From Orthonyx spaldingii (Eukaryota; Chordata; Aves; Passeriformes; Orthonychidae), in assembly GCA_013397795.1 (NCBI GenBank), contig VZTJ01002466.1, positions 489,696 through 553,695 on the forward strand: DNA of 64,000 nucleotides, written 5' to 3'. The notes below the pieces were generated by a model. That model ran no database searches and was not told the origin of the DNA. It saw only the letters and a list, made by a program, of their open reading frames with translations. Both the position numbers and the translations under genes were made by a program. Of the stretch, positions 39,291-49,650 are shown piece by piece. Positions within the stretch are counted from its first letter, which is position 1, and every line of letters begins with the position of its first letter.

Positions 39291-41396
39291 GGAGATTCAT
39301 CTGAAATTGTGCATTTGGTAGCATAAATTCAGTATGGGTAAAACCTTATCTCCTGTAGAATGCAACACAACTAAAAGGCTATGGACATGCACTACAAATT
39401 TATTCTTGCCAATGAAAGAAACAACTGCTTTCAACAGCTGGTGTGAGTGTCCTTATGCTGAAGTTATCACTCAAACCAGGCAAGCAGCCGTCCCGAGTCA
39501 TTGCAGGCAAAACTGCCATGTCACTTTAAATTCTCTCACTGACATACATTGGCTGATTCTGCCTGAAGCAATTTAGGGAATGCTCATGAGAAATATTTTG
39601 CTGGCAGATCCGGGTGACTAGCAGCAAGATGTGGTAATTTCTTCCACCAACATAGCCGGATCAGAAAGGTGACATTTTTCTTCATCTTGTTATACTGTGT
39701 CACAAAACTGTATAACCACTTATTTTGGACCCTATTGAATAGGTATAAACACACCTATGCTAATATAGTTCATTCACAAATGATTAGAAACACTGTATTC
39801 CTAATCTAAATGGTTATACTGCGTTAGAAGTTATGTGTAGATGAAGCCTAGAGGAAGCAGGCATAATCTGTCTACTCTGTTGTTCTGATGAGACCAAAGC
39901 AATAGTAATCACATTACGCTGAAGTCCTGACACAATTAGCAAGCATGCTGAAATCAAAAAAATTCACTTTAGTGCCCCTGAAAGCTTTATTGTAGTTAAC
40001 AAGTGTTCATTTTCATAATAATATAATTGGAGGAATGGAAAATTGCGGGTAATTGCTGTTGTTGTGACCTTGATCTTTTAGTAATGTAATTAATGTAATT
40101 GCTACTATTTTGAATCCTATCCTTTCATGGACAGCTTCAAAGTCTTTGAGGAGTGTGATAAGGGCAAAGATGCAACTTCAATTTTTTTTTCCCTGCACCT
40201 CTGTTGGTATATGGAAAATAATTCACCTTTTGCTGAAGTTCTGTTTTGGGTTTGGGAGCTTTTCCCTTCCGTTTTCCATATCCTAATTTCCTACATGACT
40301 TGTAAATGTTTACACAATGTGCTCTTTAAACACTGTTGACAATCTTGAAAATCAACACTATTAAAAATCTTTTTAAAAATTTGAATAATTTTGTTTAATG
40401 ACAAATATCTTACTTCTACAGCATGTTTTGTGATTAATGAATACCTCACATATTGGTTGTCTGAACAAGCTGAAAATACCTCAGAGGCGCGTGCGTATAT
40501 TCATATTTACCTTTTCACACAGTGAATAGAAGCTTCAATGTCATTAGAACAGAAAATGCCCATATCCAGTGTTGGATACAATCTAGTAGCATAGAAGACT
40601 CACAAAAATCTTCAGCAAATGTCTGGGGAGGGGTTTAAAATAAAGACATGCAAATACTTCTCCAGAGAGCACTCTGACAGACTTCCACAATTTCCACCTT
40701 GGACTCTCTACCTGTTTTTATGCATGGCAGTTCTTACAGGCTTTTTTTCCCATGAAGCCACTCATTCAGTTATTGAACCTAAGTAATAATTAATCCACAA
40801 TATCGTGCCTCAAACTCAAGTAGTTCATGCCTCGAATACACACTTTCTTACTCTGTGAGTTGAAAGTACCATGCTATGCCCCTCATTCTGAAGCCAGTGA
40901 GCAGCTCTTTCCAATGCACCTTCAGGACCCTATGGATCTCTACAAGATCCCTTTCCCAAGGAAATATTTTCCATATGATATATGATAACATAGCACTAAA
41001 ACCTCCGAATCTGTGGTTACTGACTGTGACACACACCCACGTCTGGACTCAACCATTTGTTATTTGGCTTTAAATTAATTTGTTTCCTTTTGTTTTCATT
41101 TTAAGCTTCTGTTTGTTTTATGCCCTGTCTCTTCAGGTTAAGATTTCTTTCATCTTCTTGACATTCTCATCCATTTTTCCAGCAACAAGTAACACTGAGG
41201 TTCCCATCTGCTAGAACGCTGATTCTCACAGACAGATCTCTTGGCCTCGGCTGTCAAGATTACAGGATTATAACCCCCAAGTGAAAGAAAATTGAGAACT
41301 ATTTCATACTGCCTATGTATTCATTCATCTGCTGTCAACATAGGTTCCTCATCTCCAAACACCATTTTCTTTTGCATTGCGTTTAAACAAAACAGT
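39291..41396. other. AT-rich unique sequence, no gene seen
   Basis: No recognisable gene or element was found. A 9-bp tandem pair of TAATGTAAT lies near 40083-40100. Confidence 0.6.
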
Positions 41397-41455
41397 TGTT
41401 TCTTTTTTCTTTCATTTTTTTCTATCTTTTTTTTATTATTATTATTTCCTTTTTG
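41397..41455. repeat. T-rich tract with TTA repeat
   Basis: Thymine runs are interrupted by single C or A, followed by about five TTA units near 41430-41447. It encodes a Phe/Leu-rich frame that is an artefact. Confidence 0.85.
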
Positions 41456-41530
41456 GTCAGTCTTCTTTATAATCAAAATCTGCTCAGAGACAGTGCTCAG
41501 AACTCATACAACCAAATAGAGAAGTGCTTG

Positions 41531-41558
41531 CTGTTATGGTAATTCCTGTAACATACAA
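41531..41558 (-). mobile_element. inverted scrap of family A ERV internal sequence
   Basis: These 28 bases are the reverse complement of 41811-41838 with only two mismatches, both reading T here and C in the inverted partner's complement. The partner belongs to the family A retroviral internal region. This is therefore a minus-strand piece of the same element, about 250 bp from its plus-strand counterpart. Confidence 0.6.
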
Positions 41559-41574
41559 TTCAAATCATGGCAGA

Positions 41575-41670
41575 TTTGTGACTCCACAGGGGCCCCACGC
41601 TGGAGCAGTTCCCAGGGTGCAGACCATGGTGGAGCAGCTCTGCTCTTGCAGCCCATGAAGGACATTATTT
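41575..41670 (+). mobile_element. family B LTR-like fragment
   Basis: The words GGGGCCCCACGCTGGAGCAG, CAGACCATGGTGGAGCAGC and CTTGCAGCCCATGAAGGAC match the repeated word style of the central part of the family B LTR at 23.7-23.9 kb. Neither end of that LTR is present. It lies between the two inverted family A segments. Confidence 0.5.
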
Positions 41671-41754
41671 GGGCCATACTAGTGGTGGACTCCATCAAGA
41701 ACCCCTTGTCGCAGCCAAGCTGGGGACAAGGGGAGGGAGTTTGTTAATCTAGAG

Positions 41755-42116
41755 AGAACCAGGGGTGGAGACTGTAATGGATATGCCTTTAAATTGTTGT
41801 AGCCCTTGATTTGTGTGTTACAGGAGTTACCATAACAGGAACCACCCAGACTAATGGAGGAGGAGCCTTACAAGAAGCAGTTGCAGTGCAGCAGTGACCC
41901 AACCTGAACTGGTCTGGTGGCCAGTAACTCCTCACACACCACCTCTCCGGTGCAGAGTGAACACCCTAATAGATGGAGCCCAAAGTCATGCACTAAATGA
42001 ACTCAATGAACATTTCAAGCACATTTGTAGACATTTTATGGACATTTTGTAGAGGTGGTCCTTAGACTTAAGGGAACAATGTCTGTGTATTATATCAAAG
42101 GATGGGAAGAGGGGAA
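41755..42116 (+). mobile_element. family A ERV, 3' internal region (non-coding remnant)
   Basis: This piece lies just upstream of a family A LTR and ends in a purine tract (42104-42116, 13 purines) that directly abuts the LTR's TGTGG start, as a retroviral plus-strand primer should. It includes ACAGGAGTTACCATAACAGG, AACCACCCAGACTAATGGAG and repeated ACATTTTNTGGACATTTT-like words. I recall the same order from bird ERVL-like elements. No intact gag, pol or env reading frame is present; the rest of the provirus is missing. Confidence 0.7.
42104..42116 (+). promoter_or_regulatory. polypurine tract of family A ERV
   Basis: GGGAAGAGGGGAA is all purine and ends exactly one base before the LTR's TG. 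This position is diagnostic for the plus-strand primer of retroviral replication and fixes the LTR start at 42117. Confidence 0.65.
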
Positions 42117-42449
42117 TGTGGTTAATGAGATGGTTTTGAATACTGTGGAACCTGGGCATGATATAAATGGTACTGAATAAAGGATGGAATGTTCAGGGTG
42201 TGGCTGAGATAGCATTAATTTTTCACCACAATGACTAGTATAGGGTTATATTTTGGATTTGTGCTGAAAATAGTGTTTATAATACAGAGATGTTTCTGTT
42301 ATTGCTGAGCAGGGCTCACACAGAGCCAAGGCCTTTTCTGCTTCTTCTACAGCCACAGTGGTGAGGGAGTTGGGGGTGCATGGGAGGCTGGGAGGAGACA
42401 CAGCTGGGACAGGTGACCCCAACTGATGAAAGGGTTATTCCACACCACA

Positions 42450-42472
42450 TGACATCATGCTCAGTATATAAA
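42450..42472 (+). promoter_or_regulatory. LTR core promoter: CRE-like site and TATA box
   Basis: TGACATCA (42450-42457) is one step from the cAMP-response element TGACGTCA, the change expected from decay of a methylated CpG. It lies 7 bp upstream of TATATAAA (42465-42472). The older copy at 14.6-15.2 kb has lost both. Confidence 0.6.
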
Positions 42473-42707
42473 GTGGGGGGAGGAAGGAAGAAGGGAGGAC
42501 ATTTGGAGTGATGGCATTTGTCTTCCCAAGTCCTGCTTTCCTGGGGATGGCTGAACCCCTGTCTGCCCATGGGATGTAGTGAAAGAATTCCTTGGTTCAC
42601 TTTGCTCCTGTGCGTGGCTTTTACTTTACCTGTCGAACTGCCTTTCTCTCAACTCGTGAGTTTTCAGTTTTTACTCTTTTGATTCTCTCCACAGTCCTGC
42701 TGGTGAG

Positions 42708-42713
42708 GGAGGG
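42708..42713. repeat. target-site duplication, left copy
   Basis: GGAGGG immediately precedes the TG of the inserted LTR and is identical to 43449-43454. Six bases is the usual duplication length for class II (ERVK-like) avian retroviruses. Lengths of 4, 5 or 7 do not match, so the assignment is unambiguous. Confidence 0.85.
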
Positions 42714-43109
42714 TGTGGCGGTCATCCAGCCAGTGGCGCAGCCGCCGGCTGGGCCGCCCATGACTATGGAGACTACCTTTCAGCCTGCCCTTCCTGTAGA
42801 TCAGGCCGACTGGGTAGACGAGACCTCTTGGGACAGTGAGTCCTGAGAGGTAGGCGGGCTGGAGGCGGTTTCCCGTCGTGGACGCTGTCCATCAAGGTGC
42901 CGTCCCCTCCCTTCTCCCCTCACAGTTGATTTAGATATTCATATGGTTGATTTCATATTCATGTATTGCTAGAAGCTTCAGTTACTCTGTTTTCCCCATT
43001 GGTTTGTTCAAATATGTCCCGCCTTTGTAATTCGTTTATTGGTTCCTGTCATCCCCCTTCATGCCCCCCATTCGTCCGTGCCCCTTCTCCTCCCCCTTTT
43101 CCCCTTCCC

Positions 43110-43115
43110 TTAAAA
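43110..43115 (+). promoter_or_regulatory. TATA-like box of the nested LTR
   Basis: TTAAAA follows a C-rich stretch and precedes the poly(A) signal by about 86 bp, a sensible spacing for U3 promoter and R region. Confidence 0.4.
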
Positions 43116-43195
43116 CCCCCTGTAACGGTCATTTCGGGGCTCGTTCTGTGGTTCCCATCCTCGCAGTAAGTTCTTCTGCCCCCGCCAGGGCAGAG

Positions 43196-43201
43196 AATAA
43201 A
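43196..43201 (+). promoter_or_regulatory. poly(A) signal of the nested LTR
   Basis: AATAAA lies in the context GCAGAGAATAAACCCTTGG. It shows the LTR is in plus orientation and could end transcripts entering from the left. Confidence 0.6.
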
Positions 43202-43448
43202 CCCTTGGATTTAGCCCACAAACGAGTCCTCTCTTCTTCCTTCATCGCCTCCGCGTCGCTCCTGATCTATCGGCTGCTGCCAGCCCCAGCCTGGGCTGTG
43301 GGACTTGTTACCTGCCTCGAACTTGCCCTCAGAAGGCTAAGGCGTTGCATCGCCGCCGCGCACCCGCGTGTAGCGTGAGAGCCTGTGTCCGGGCACGCGA
43401 GGGTACTGTCGCCCCTCGACCAGCCGGGCGGTCTAGCGGTCAGCGACA

Positions 43449-43454
43449 GGAGGG
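43449..43454. repeat. target-site duplication, right copy
   Basis: GGAGGG directly follows the terminal CA of the nested LTR and is identical to 42708-42713. The family A LTR resumes at 43455. Confidence 0.85.
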
Positions 43455-43500
43455 AGCAGCTGTGTGGTACTTGGTTGCTGAGTGTAGGTAAATCATGACA

Positions 43501-46500
43501 ACTGGTAAAAGCTAGTTACTTGCCCCTTCCCTCTGCAAGCTCATACTCCCATTAACAAAGAGACCAGGAACAAAATTTATCATTATCCTTCTCTTTAAGA
43601 GTTTATACTGTAACTATTTCCTTAGATTGAGGACTTTCCAGGAGTATTTTGGACTGTAAATAAGATGATCCTGTGATTATATTTAAGTGTATGTCTTTAC
43701 TCATCCTGTATGTGTATGTTCAATCTTAGTTTGTAACCTAAGCCAAGCCTCCTTCTCTGCAACAGCTTACTCACTGCATATGGAAAGGGCACAGAGAGAA
43801 CACAAATGTAATAACCTGAATGTTAATTATCTTCCACTTTTAAATTCCAAGTGGAAACTGTTTGGTAAACAGATTGAAAGCTCTGAAAATATCTCGAGGG
43901 CACACTCCAGCACTGGGGAAGCATTTTAAAAAATCCACATAGAATGGTAAGGCTTTTGTAGAATTCCATCAAGGAAACAGTTAAAAACTAACTTTTCAAA
44001 ATCAAGGTTACTGCAAGTGTATTATCATGATGGCAGCCACAACCTTCTCTTCTTCTGGTCTTGCTTTATACCTTGTCTCTGTTGAAAGTCTCTAGAGCTT
44101 TCTCAGCCAAATATCACATAGTTCCTGAATAATTTCTCTGCTCTTTTTCACCCTCCTATTAAGTCCAAATTTCTTGACACAGAAGCTTTCTCAGCATCCT
44201 CTTCTCCCCGTGTTCCCTTGTTATTCCTCCTTGCTACACTCCTCTCACCTCTAGTAAGGATAACATCTTTGTGACTTTCCTCATTCTTCTTTCCATTACT
44301 GCCCTCGTGTGGCATCAAATTCTACCTTTCCCAAGTGCATCCAGTAATCTTCTTCGGTACTGTGAGATCAAAGACAATCCTTCCAGCTACACAGACTGTT
44401 GTTCTTCCGAGAAAACACAAGAGACGTATGGATGGGCTAAGATCTCCCATACATATTTGGGTTTTTTAAGAACACGCTGCAGAGCTGGGGTTGAATAGCA
44501 CATGAATAGAACATCTAAATTCCCAAAGTCTCCATTTGGTTTCTGAGTTCCCTTTGAAGAAGTTATACTACTGCTGATAATTATGGAAAACTTCCAAAAA
44601 TCACTCTGAATTCACTGAGTTTTAAATGGCAGCAGAATTTGGTCCCAATGAGTGCAAGAAAGTTATAATTCTTCTTGAATTTGGCACCATAAAATCATAT
44701 CATTAACAGAAGGGTGAGATATGACCTAAACCTTGGGATGAATGAACAGCACAGGAAATTCTTCAGCATTAGCAGACCTTGGAGATACAGGTGGATTTCT
44801 CACATATGCACAGCAGCAGCTACTGCTCTTAAATCATGAGGCTTTATGACCCCCCACTGAACAAGCAGGTAAATCTACTGATCAGAATTGATTTGCTGCT
44901 GCCTTGTCACAGAAGAAAAAGCTCAAATTCCTTTGCTGCTGAAAACAGACAGAGAAAAATCTGCACCAATTTTCTGTTTATTCTAAGCTAAATAATGACA
45001 ATGAGCAATGTGAATATTTTGTTTTCCATGTAGTTTAATCCCTGATGTACTTTTTGTTTAGTTACAACATGCCTCAGATAGGAATGCATTAAAGCATAAT
45101 ATAAGTTTTAATAGCTGTACTTATGTGAAGAGAAGTATACATGTGGGCTCTATTCCCCTATACCATACCAACCATGGGAAATTTATTTAGATTTTTTGTG
45201 CATCTGCTGCCTCAAAATGAACATTTTTATACTCATTAGGGATACATCTTGGTGAAAATGAACTTTTCAACTACTCTTAATCATCAATTGTTGGCTTTTT
45301 TTTTTTTTCTGGTACAAACCTCGTCCTGTGTGCACATGCCCAGCAGCATGTTCTCAGATGATATAGAACAACATGGCAGAATAACATGTCAGATCCTCCC
45401 CTGACAGTTCTATAAGCCCTGCACGTGCCACTTGCCCAAGGCTGTATTCTTTATGCAGCAGGAAAATAGCAAGAAATGGCTTCCAGGAACCAGGGAGCAA
45501 GCAGGAGGATATAGTGTGGGCATAGCTCTGTGTTTAAACATGCAAAAAGGGTCAGAAAGGAGCTATTACCTTCATTAAACACTGAACAGCTAGACAAGTA
45601 AGCAAAAATTTGTAGAAACCTCCAGATTATCTAGATCTTATTTTGCTGTAGAGATCTGGGAGGACTAGAACTAGTCCCTCTGTGTACTATTAACTTTCTG
45701 TGTGATATTAGATGAACTATTTGCATATATTTTTAAGCATTCATTCAAATTAGTCCATTAAAATGCCTCCACTGAATTTTAACTTCTTTTGTAGCAACCT
45801 TACAATACTGCCATTTCTCAGCCTACAAAACACTGCCACCTTTGAAGCAGTTACATAACCGGAGGACCAAACATTCCTCCTCTCACATGCAGCTTAAATG
45901 CATATCTTCATAGTTAATTGCCAAGTTATCCAAAAGAGCCTGACCTGTTAAGCTAGATGCTGTACAAAAATTTAACAAAAAGCCAAACCCTCCCCAAAGA
46001 GCATGCAATGTAAGCTGAAACGGAAGGCACAAGCAAGAAAAAAATTAAATGTGATAGAAAAGAAATCTACAGGTACGTGTGTAATCAGCACCTGTGTCAT
46101 AAATGGTACATCATATCAATAATGTGATTAGTATAAAATTTAAAGCAGCCAAGAAGCCATCTTCACTGCAGCTGTTTGTATGAGCTGTGGCTACTTATTC
46201 TTCACAGAGCAGTGTTTGTTCCTCACCTTCTTGCATTTTACATTTCACAAAATCAGAGTTCTATGAGCATTTCAATTGCATAAAATATTATCATTCTTTA
46301 TGCACCCAAACACTTTAGCAAATGAAGCAGATGCCTGCCTTGATGAGGTTCTGGTCTAAAACCTTATCTCAAAGGGTTTTGCTGATGAAATATTTTCTAC
46401 TCTTTATTTGCTGCTTTGTTCCTAATATGCAGAAATATGGAAAGCTTAAAATTTCTGGTGTTCTAAGAATGTTCACCTTGACTCTAGGACAATTTATTGG

Positions 46501-47411
46501 ACTCTTAAGTATTTAGAGCTATGCCATTAATCCTCATTCACAGAGAGAAAAAAACCCAAAAACATCAGCAAAATCAAAAAGTGACAAAAGAAGGGGGGGA
46601 AAAAAGAAAGAAATAGAGAAGGAGGGATCTATTTCATTTAAATTAATTCAGTCATACTTCATCTGTATGCTTGGCTTCCGCTTATGACAATGCAGGGATG
46701 TGCAGAAACATTGCTTAAGAATCTTACATGTAATTTATACTAATCAGAATAAAATTTCACCTGAATACTAAGAATATATTTCTTTGAGGAGAAAAATATT
46801 TAATAAAACTCTATTACAAGCACATGAAAGTAAACAAACCCATTTTAAACACCAGAATTACTTTGAGAAGTTGAAAAATTAAATTGACTGTTGTAAAAAA
46901 GAGGATTTGCCTGCCACAAAACCCTCACTTTCAGCTTGATTATGCAACTTAAATGACATCTATCTGCATTTTAATCCCTGCTTGGAAGTCTGCTGGTAGA
47001 ATTAATAATTATAATCAAAACCCATGAAAGTCCATGCTAATGATAAGATAAAGAACTTACTCCCACCACCTACAGTGAGAAGATAATCTTCCTCAATGTC
47101 CTAATCTACTGGCATACAGGGTTTGATCTGAAATAAGGTCTTAATAATGAATTATCTGCCTATGAATGATTCTGCTGAGCAGAAAATGGAAGATTAAAGA
47201 AGGAGCTCTGAAGAATTAGTGATCTCTGATTTTCTTCAATTTTAAGACTGCTTCTCCAGTGCCTTTTCCCTTGCCCAGAAAATACCAAAACAAAACAAAC
47301 CAGATTAAAAAATCCAACCAAACCCTTTTGTGATAGTTGCTGCCACCCTAAGGACACAAACAGTCAGAGCTGCAGTGCAGTGGTCCCTGCCTGGAAGATC
47401 TTGTGCAGGTG
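43501..47411. other. AT-rich unique sequence, no gene seen
   Basis: No gene or mobile element was recognised. A T14 run lies near 45297-45310 and a purine-only stretch at 46586-46613. Open frames are below 82 codons. Confidence 0.6.
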
Positions 47412-47698
47412 TGTGCTGGGTTTGGCTGGGGTAGAGATGATTGTTTTCATAGTATGGGGCTGTGGTTTGGATTTGTGCTGGAAACAATGTTGATAATAAA
47501 GTGGTATTTTCCTTACCTCTGAGTAGTGATCATTCTGCTCCTCACCATTCCCCACCAGCAAGTGGTCTGGAAAATGCAAGTTGGAAGCTCTCATTTTTCC
47601 TCAATTCTACCCTTTCCATTCTTTTCCCCCATCTCACTGGGGTAGGGAGTGAGCGGGCAGCTGTGTGGTGCCTGATTGCTGGCTGAGGTTGAATCACA
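47412..47698 (+). mobile_element. short, internally deleted family A-like LTR
   Basis: The start TGTGCTGGGTTTGGCTGGGG, the block TTTGGATTTGTGCTGGAAAC with AATGTTGATAAT, and the end GGGAGTGAGCGGGCAGCTG...GGTTGAATCACA match the ends of the family A LTR at 42.1-43.5 kb. The middle, including the TATA region, is missing or unrelated, leaving 287 bp rather than about 640. It may be a diverged subfamily. No target-site duplication was found. Confidence 0.7.
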
Positions 47699-48699
47699 AG
47701 AAGATGCTGCTTGGTATAAAGCTGCAAGCTGTTATTTACTCCAGAGAACCGACTCATCAGTGGAAAAGTGGTAGCGAAGCCAAGTCCCTTCCTTTAACAA
47801 ACAGTTTGGGAGTTTGAATTTGGCACTTGCAGAAAGTCAGTTTCCTGCCTGTACTGTTTAACAAAGTTAATCTCTGTGCATATGTACTCTACAAAGCAGA
47901 GGGAGGTGAGACAAATTACAAATATTTATTTACTTGTGTTTGAAATCTGCAACCAGAGAACAGTTACTTGGGCTTAGCAGATGTTTTACTACTGCAACGG
48001 ACTTCCTTAGCCAGATTTGAAAAAATTACCAAGGAGCTGTAAATTTCAAAATTTTCAATTTCAAAAGCATTAGGTACCTTCATTGTTGAATGACAAACTG
48101 GAACATCCTTGAGGGTGTATGTACCCTTTAGGAAATACAGAGCATAGAAAATCAAGGCCCTTTACATTCTATCCTTAACTGAGTAGCCAAATATTGATGA
48201 AGGGTAATCTTATTGATGTCATTTGAACTGTGACTGAGCTGTGTCATTGGGACAGCAGATAGCAAAAGGCATCTAACTCTGTAATCCATACAAAGAAATG
48301 TCAGTCATCAAGGACTGTACTTTTTTTGACAATCTGGAACATTAAGTAGTTCAACACAGCCTGAAATACTAAATACATAGGTGAAAGCTTATTTAGATTA
48401 CTAACAAATACACTACAGAGTTTCTATACATGTGTCAATTTGGATGTACAAGAGAAAAAATAATAATGAGCATGCAACATTTTGAAAATTAGTGTGATAC
48501 ACAAGACAGTCATGATCAAATCCTACAAGTACTTTTCCAATTGAAAGAGAATTTTCATCTACAGTTGCCTTTACTCTAGTGATCCTTATAGAAGTAAAAA
48601 GGATTAGTCACATCTACATTTCTGGTTGAACTCACTGAAAGTCAGTGCTTCTACCAAAGCCAGAAAGAACATAATGGAGGCAAGACATGATAATGAGAA
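47699..48699. other. AT-rich unique sequence, no gene seen
   Basis: Nothing recognisable was found. Confidence 0.6.
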
Positions 48700-49650
48700 G
48701 TAGAGAAAACAGTAGTTTTTACTCACCATCCCCCCATAACCATCCCAGCACAGCTGCTTGGTGTTAGAAGTGTGTTTATGGCTCCTGGTGTCCCAGACTG
48801 TGGATGCCTGCCAGGTGCCCAGGTGCAACAACACCTGGGGTGAGATCACTCTACAGTCATTTCCCAGCTCATGAGAAACTAATGAGCTTTGTTGTCCCTG
48901 TGCTGTAGTACCAGGCAGGCGACCCAATCTCTGGATGACTGGAAACCTCAAAGGGACATGGGGCAGAGCAAGAAAAGCAGAGAATGTGAGGAAGAAGAGC
49001 AGCAGAGGATTGAAAATGTGCCGCAGCAAGCTGAAGTAGGATTATACTGGGTATTGCAGGGTGGAGAGAGGCCAAGTTGTTTTACCAGCTCCAGGCCTTT
49101 AGTTTCTGATTTCATCTTTGCCTTATCCATCAGTCACAGTCCTCACAAGTTTCCAGAGTTCAATAAAAAGTTGCCTTTCATTGGCACGAGGGTGTCTTAT
49201 GGGTCTTCAGTAGTACCTCATGAATATGGCCATAGGAGAGACAGGGAGGGATTTTCCAACTCCAGCTGTACCCAGCCATGGAGTGTGTTGCCCAGAGGCT
49301 GGTTAGGTGCTGGCAGGGTCTGCTCCTGGCTCAGGTGCCAGTTTGTCTCTTCACTCCCCTGTGCAGCAGTGTCAGCCTTGTGCAGAAGCTGTAGCTGATT
49401 CTTGGTCCTCGGTGTCACTGCCCACCTTCCCCAGGCTGCTGGTGGAGCAAGTGGGGCTCCTGGACCCCCATGGAGCTTCCAGCTGACAATTTGAGATAAT
49501 TTCACTGTGGGCAGGGCTGGTGATCAGTCAGGTCTGAGCCAGCAAGCTCCAGGGAGGACTTCTTGTCATGGAGACCACAGTCTTATACCATAAAACTGCC
49601 CCAGGATGGGTACTGGCAGGGAAGGAGAGAGAGCTCCCACAGTGTCAAAC
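48700..49650. other. GC-richer block of unknown nature
   Basis: This block is clearly richer in G and C than its neighbours and has overlapping open frames on both strands: 141 codons minus at 48604-49029, 169 codons plus at 48889-49398, and 95 codons minus at 49218-49505. None shows a domain or coding-like bias, and mutual overlap argues against all of them. An AATAAA lies near 49162. I could not match it to the LTR or CR1 families in the window. It may be an unrecognised old repeat. Confidence 0.35.

Larger units (their letters stand above)
42714..43448 (+). mobile_element. 735-bp solo LTR, probably class II (ERVK-like), nested in family A LTR
   Basis: The ends are TGTGGCGGTC and GGTCAGCGACA, giving TG...CA, flanked by exact GGAGGG duplications. 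It is far richer in GC and CpG than the rest of the window, particularly 43230-43448 and 42714-42890. An AT-box TTAAAA lies at 43110-43115, AATAAA at 43196-43201, and an inverted CCAAT (ATTGG) near 42999. No retroviral genes remain, so it is a solo LTR left by recombination between two LTRs. The high remaining CpG content and perfect duplication imply it is much younger than its host LTR. The open frames on it (up to 105 codons) are artefacts. Class assignment rests on the duplication length; the exact family is not known to me. Confidence 0.85.
42117..43500 (+). mobile_element. family A 3' LTR, split by a younger LTR
   Basis: The LTR runs from TGTGGTTAATGAGATGG to AAATCATGACA, with the usual TG...CA ends. 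It is interrupted at 42714-43454 by another LTR plus its target duplication. Removing that insertion leaves about 643 bp, with GCAGCTGTGTGGTACTTGGT following directly on GGTGAGGGAGGG as in the other copies (compare GGGAGTGAGCGGGCAGCTG near 47645). U3 holds a cAMP-response-like site and a TATA box. It is the 3' LTR of a truncated provirus; no 5' LTR was found in the neighbourhood. Confidence 0.8.

Noticed and set aside
42592..43378. Proline/arginine-rich frames around the GC-rich segment
   Set aside because: They lie on or across the border of the nested LTR and host LTR, so they are not host genes or intact retroviral genes.
48889..49398. 169-codon plus-strand open frame
   Set aside because: It overlaps minus-strand frames of similar size, has no recognisable domain, and no splice or promoter context. 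It was kept only as a compositional block.
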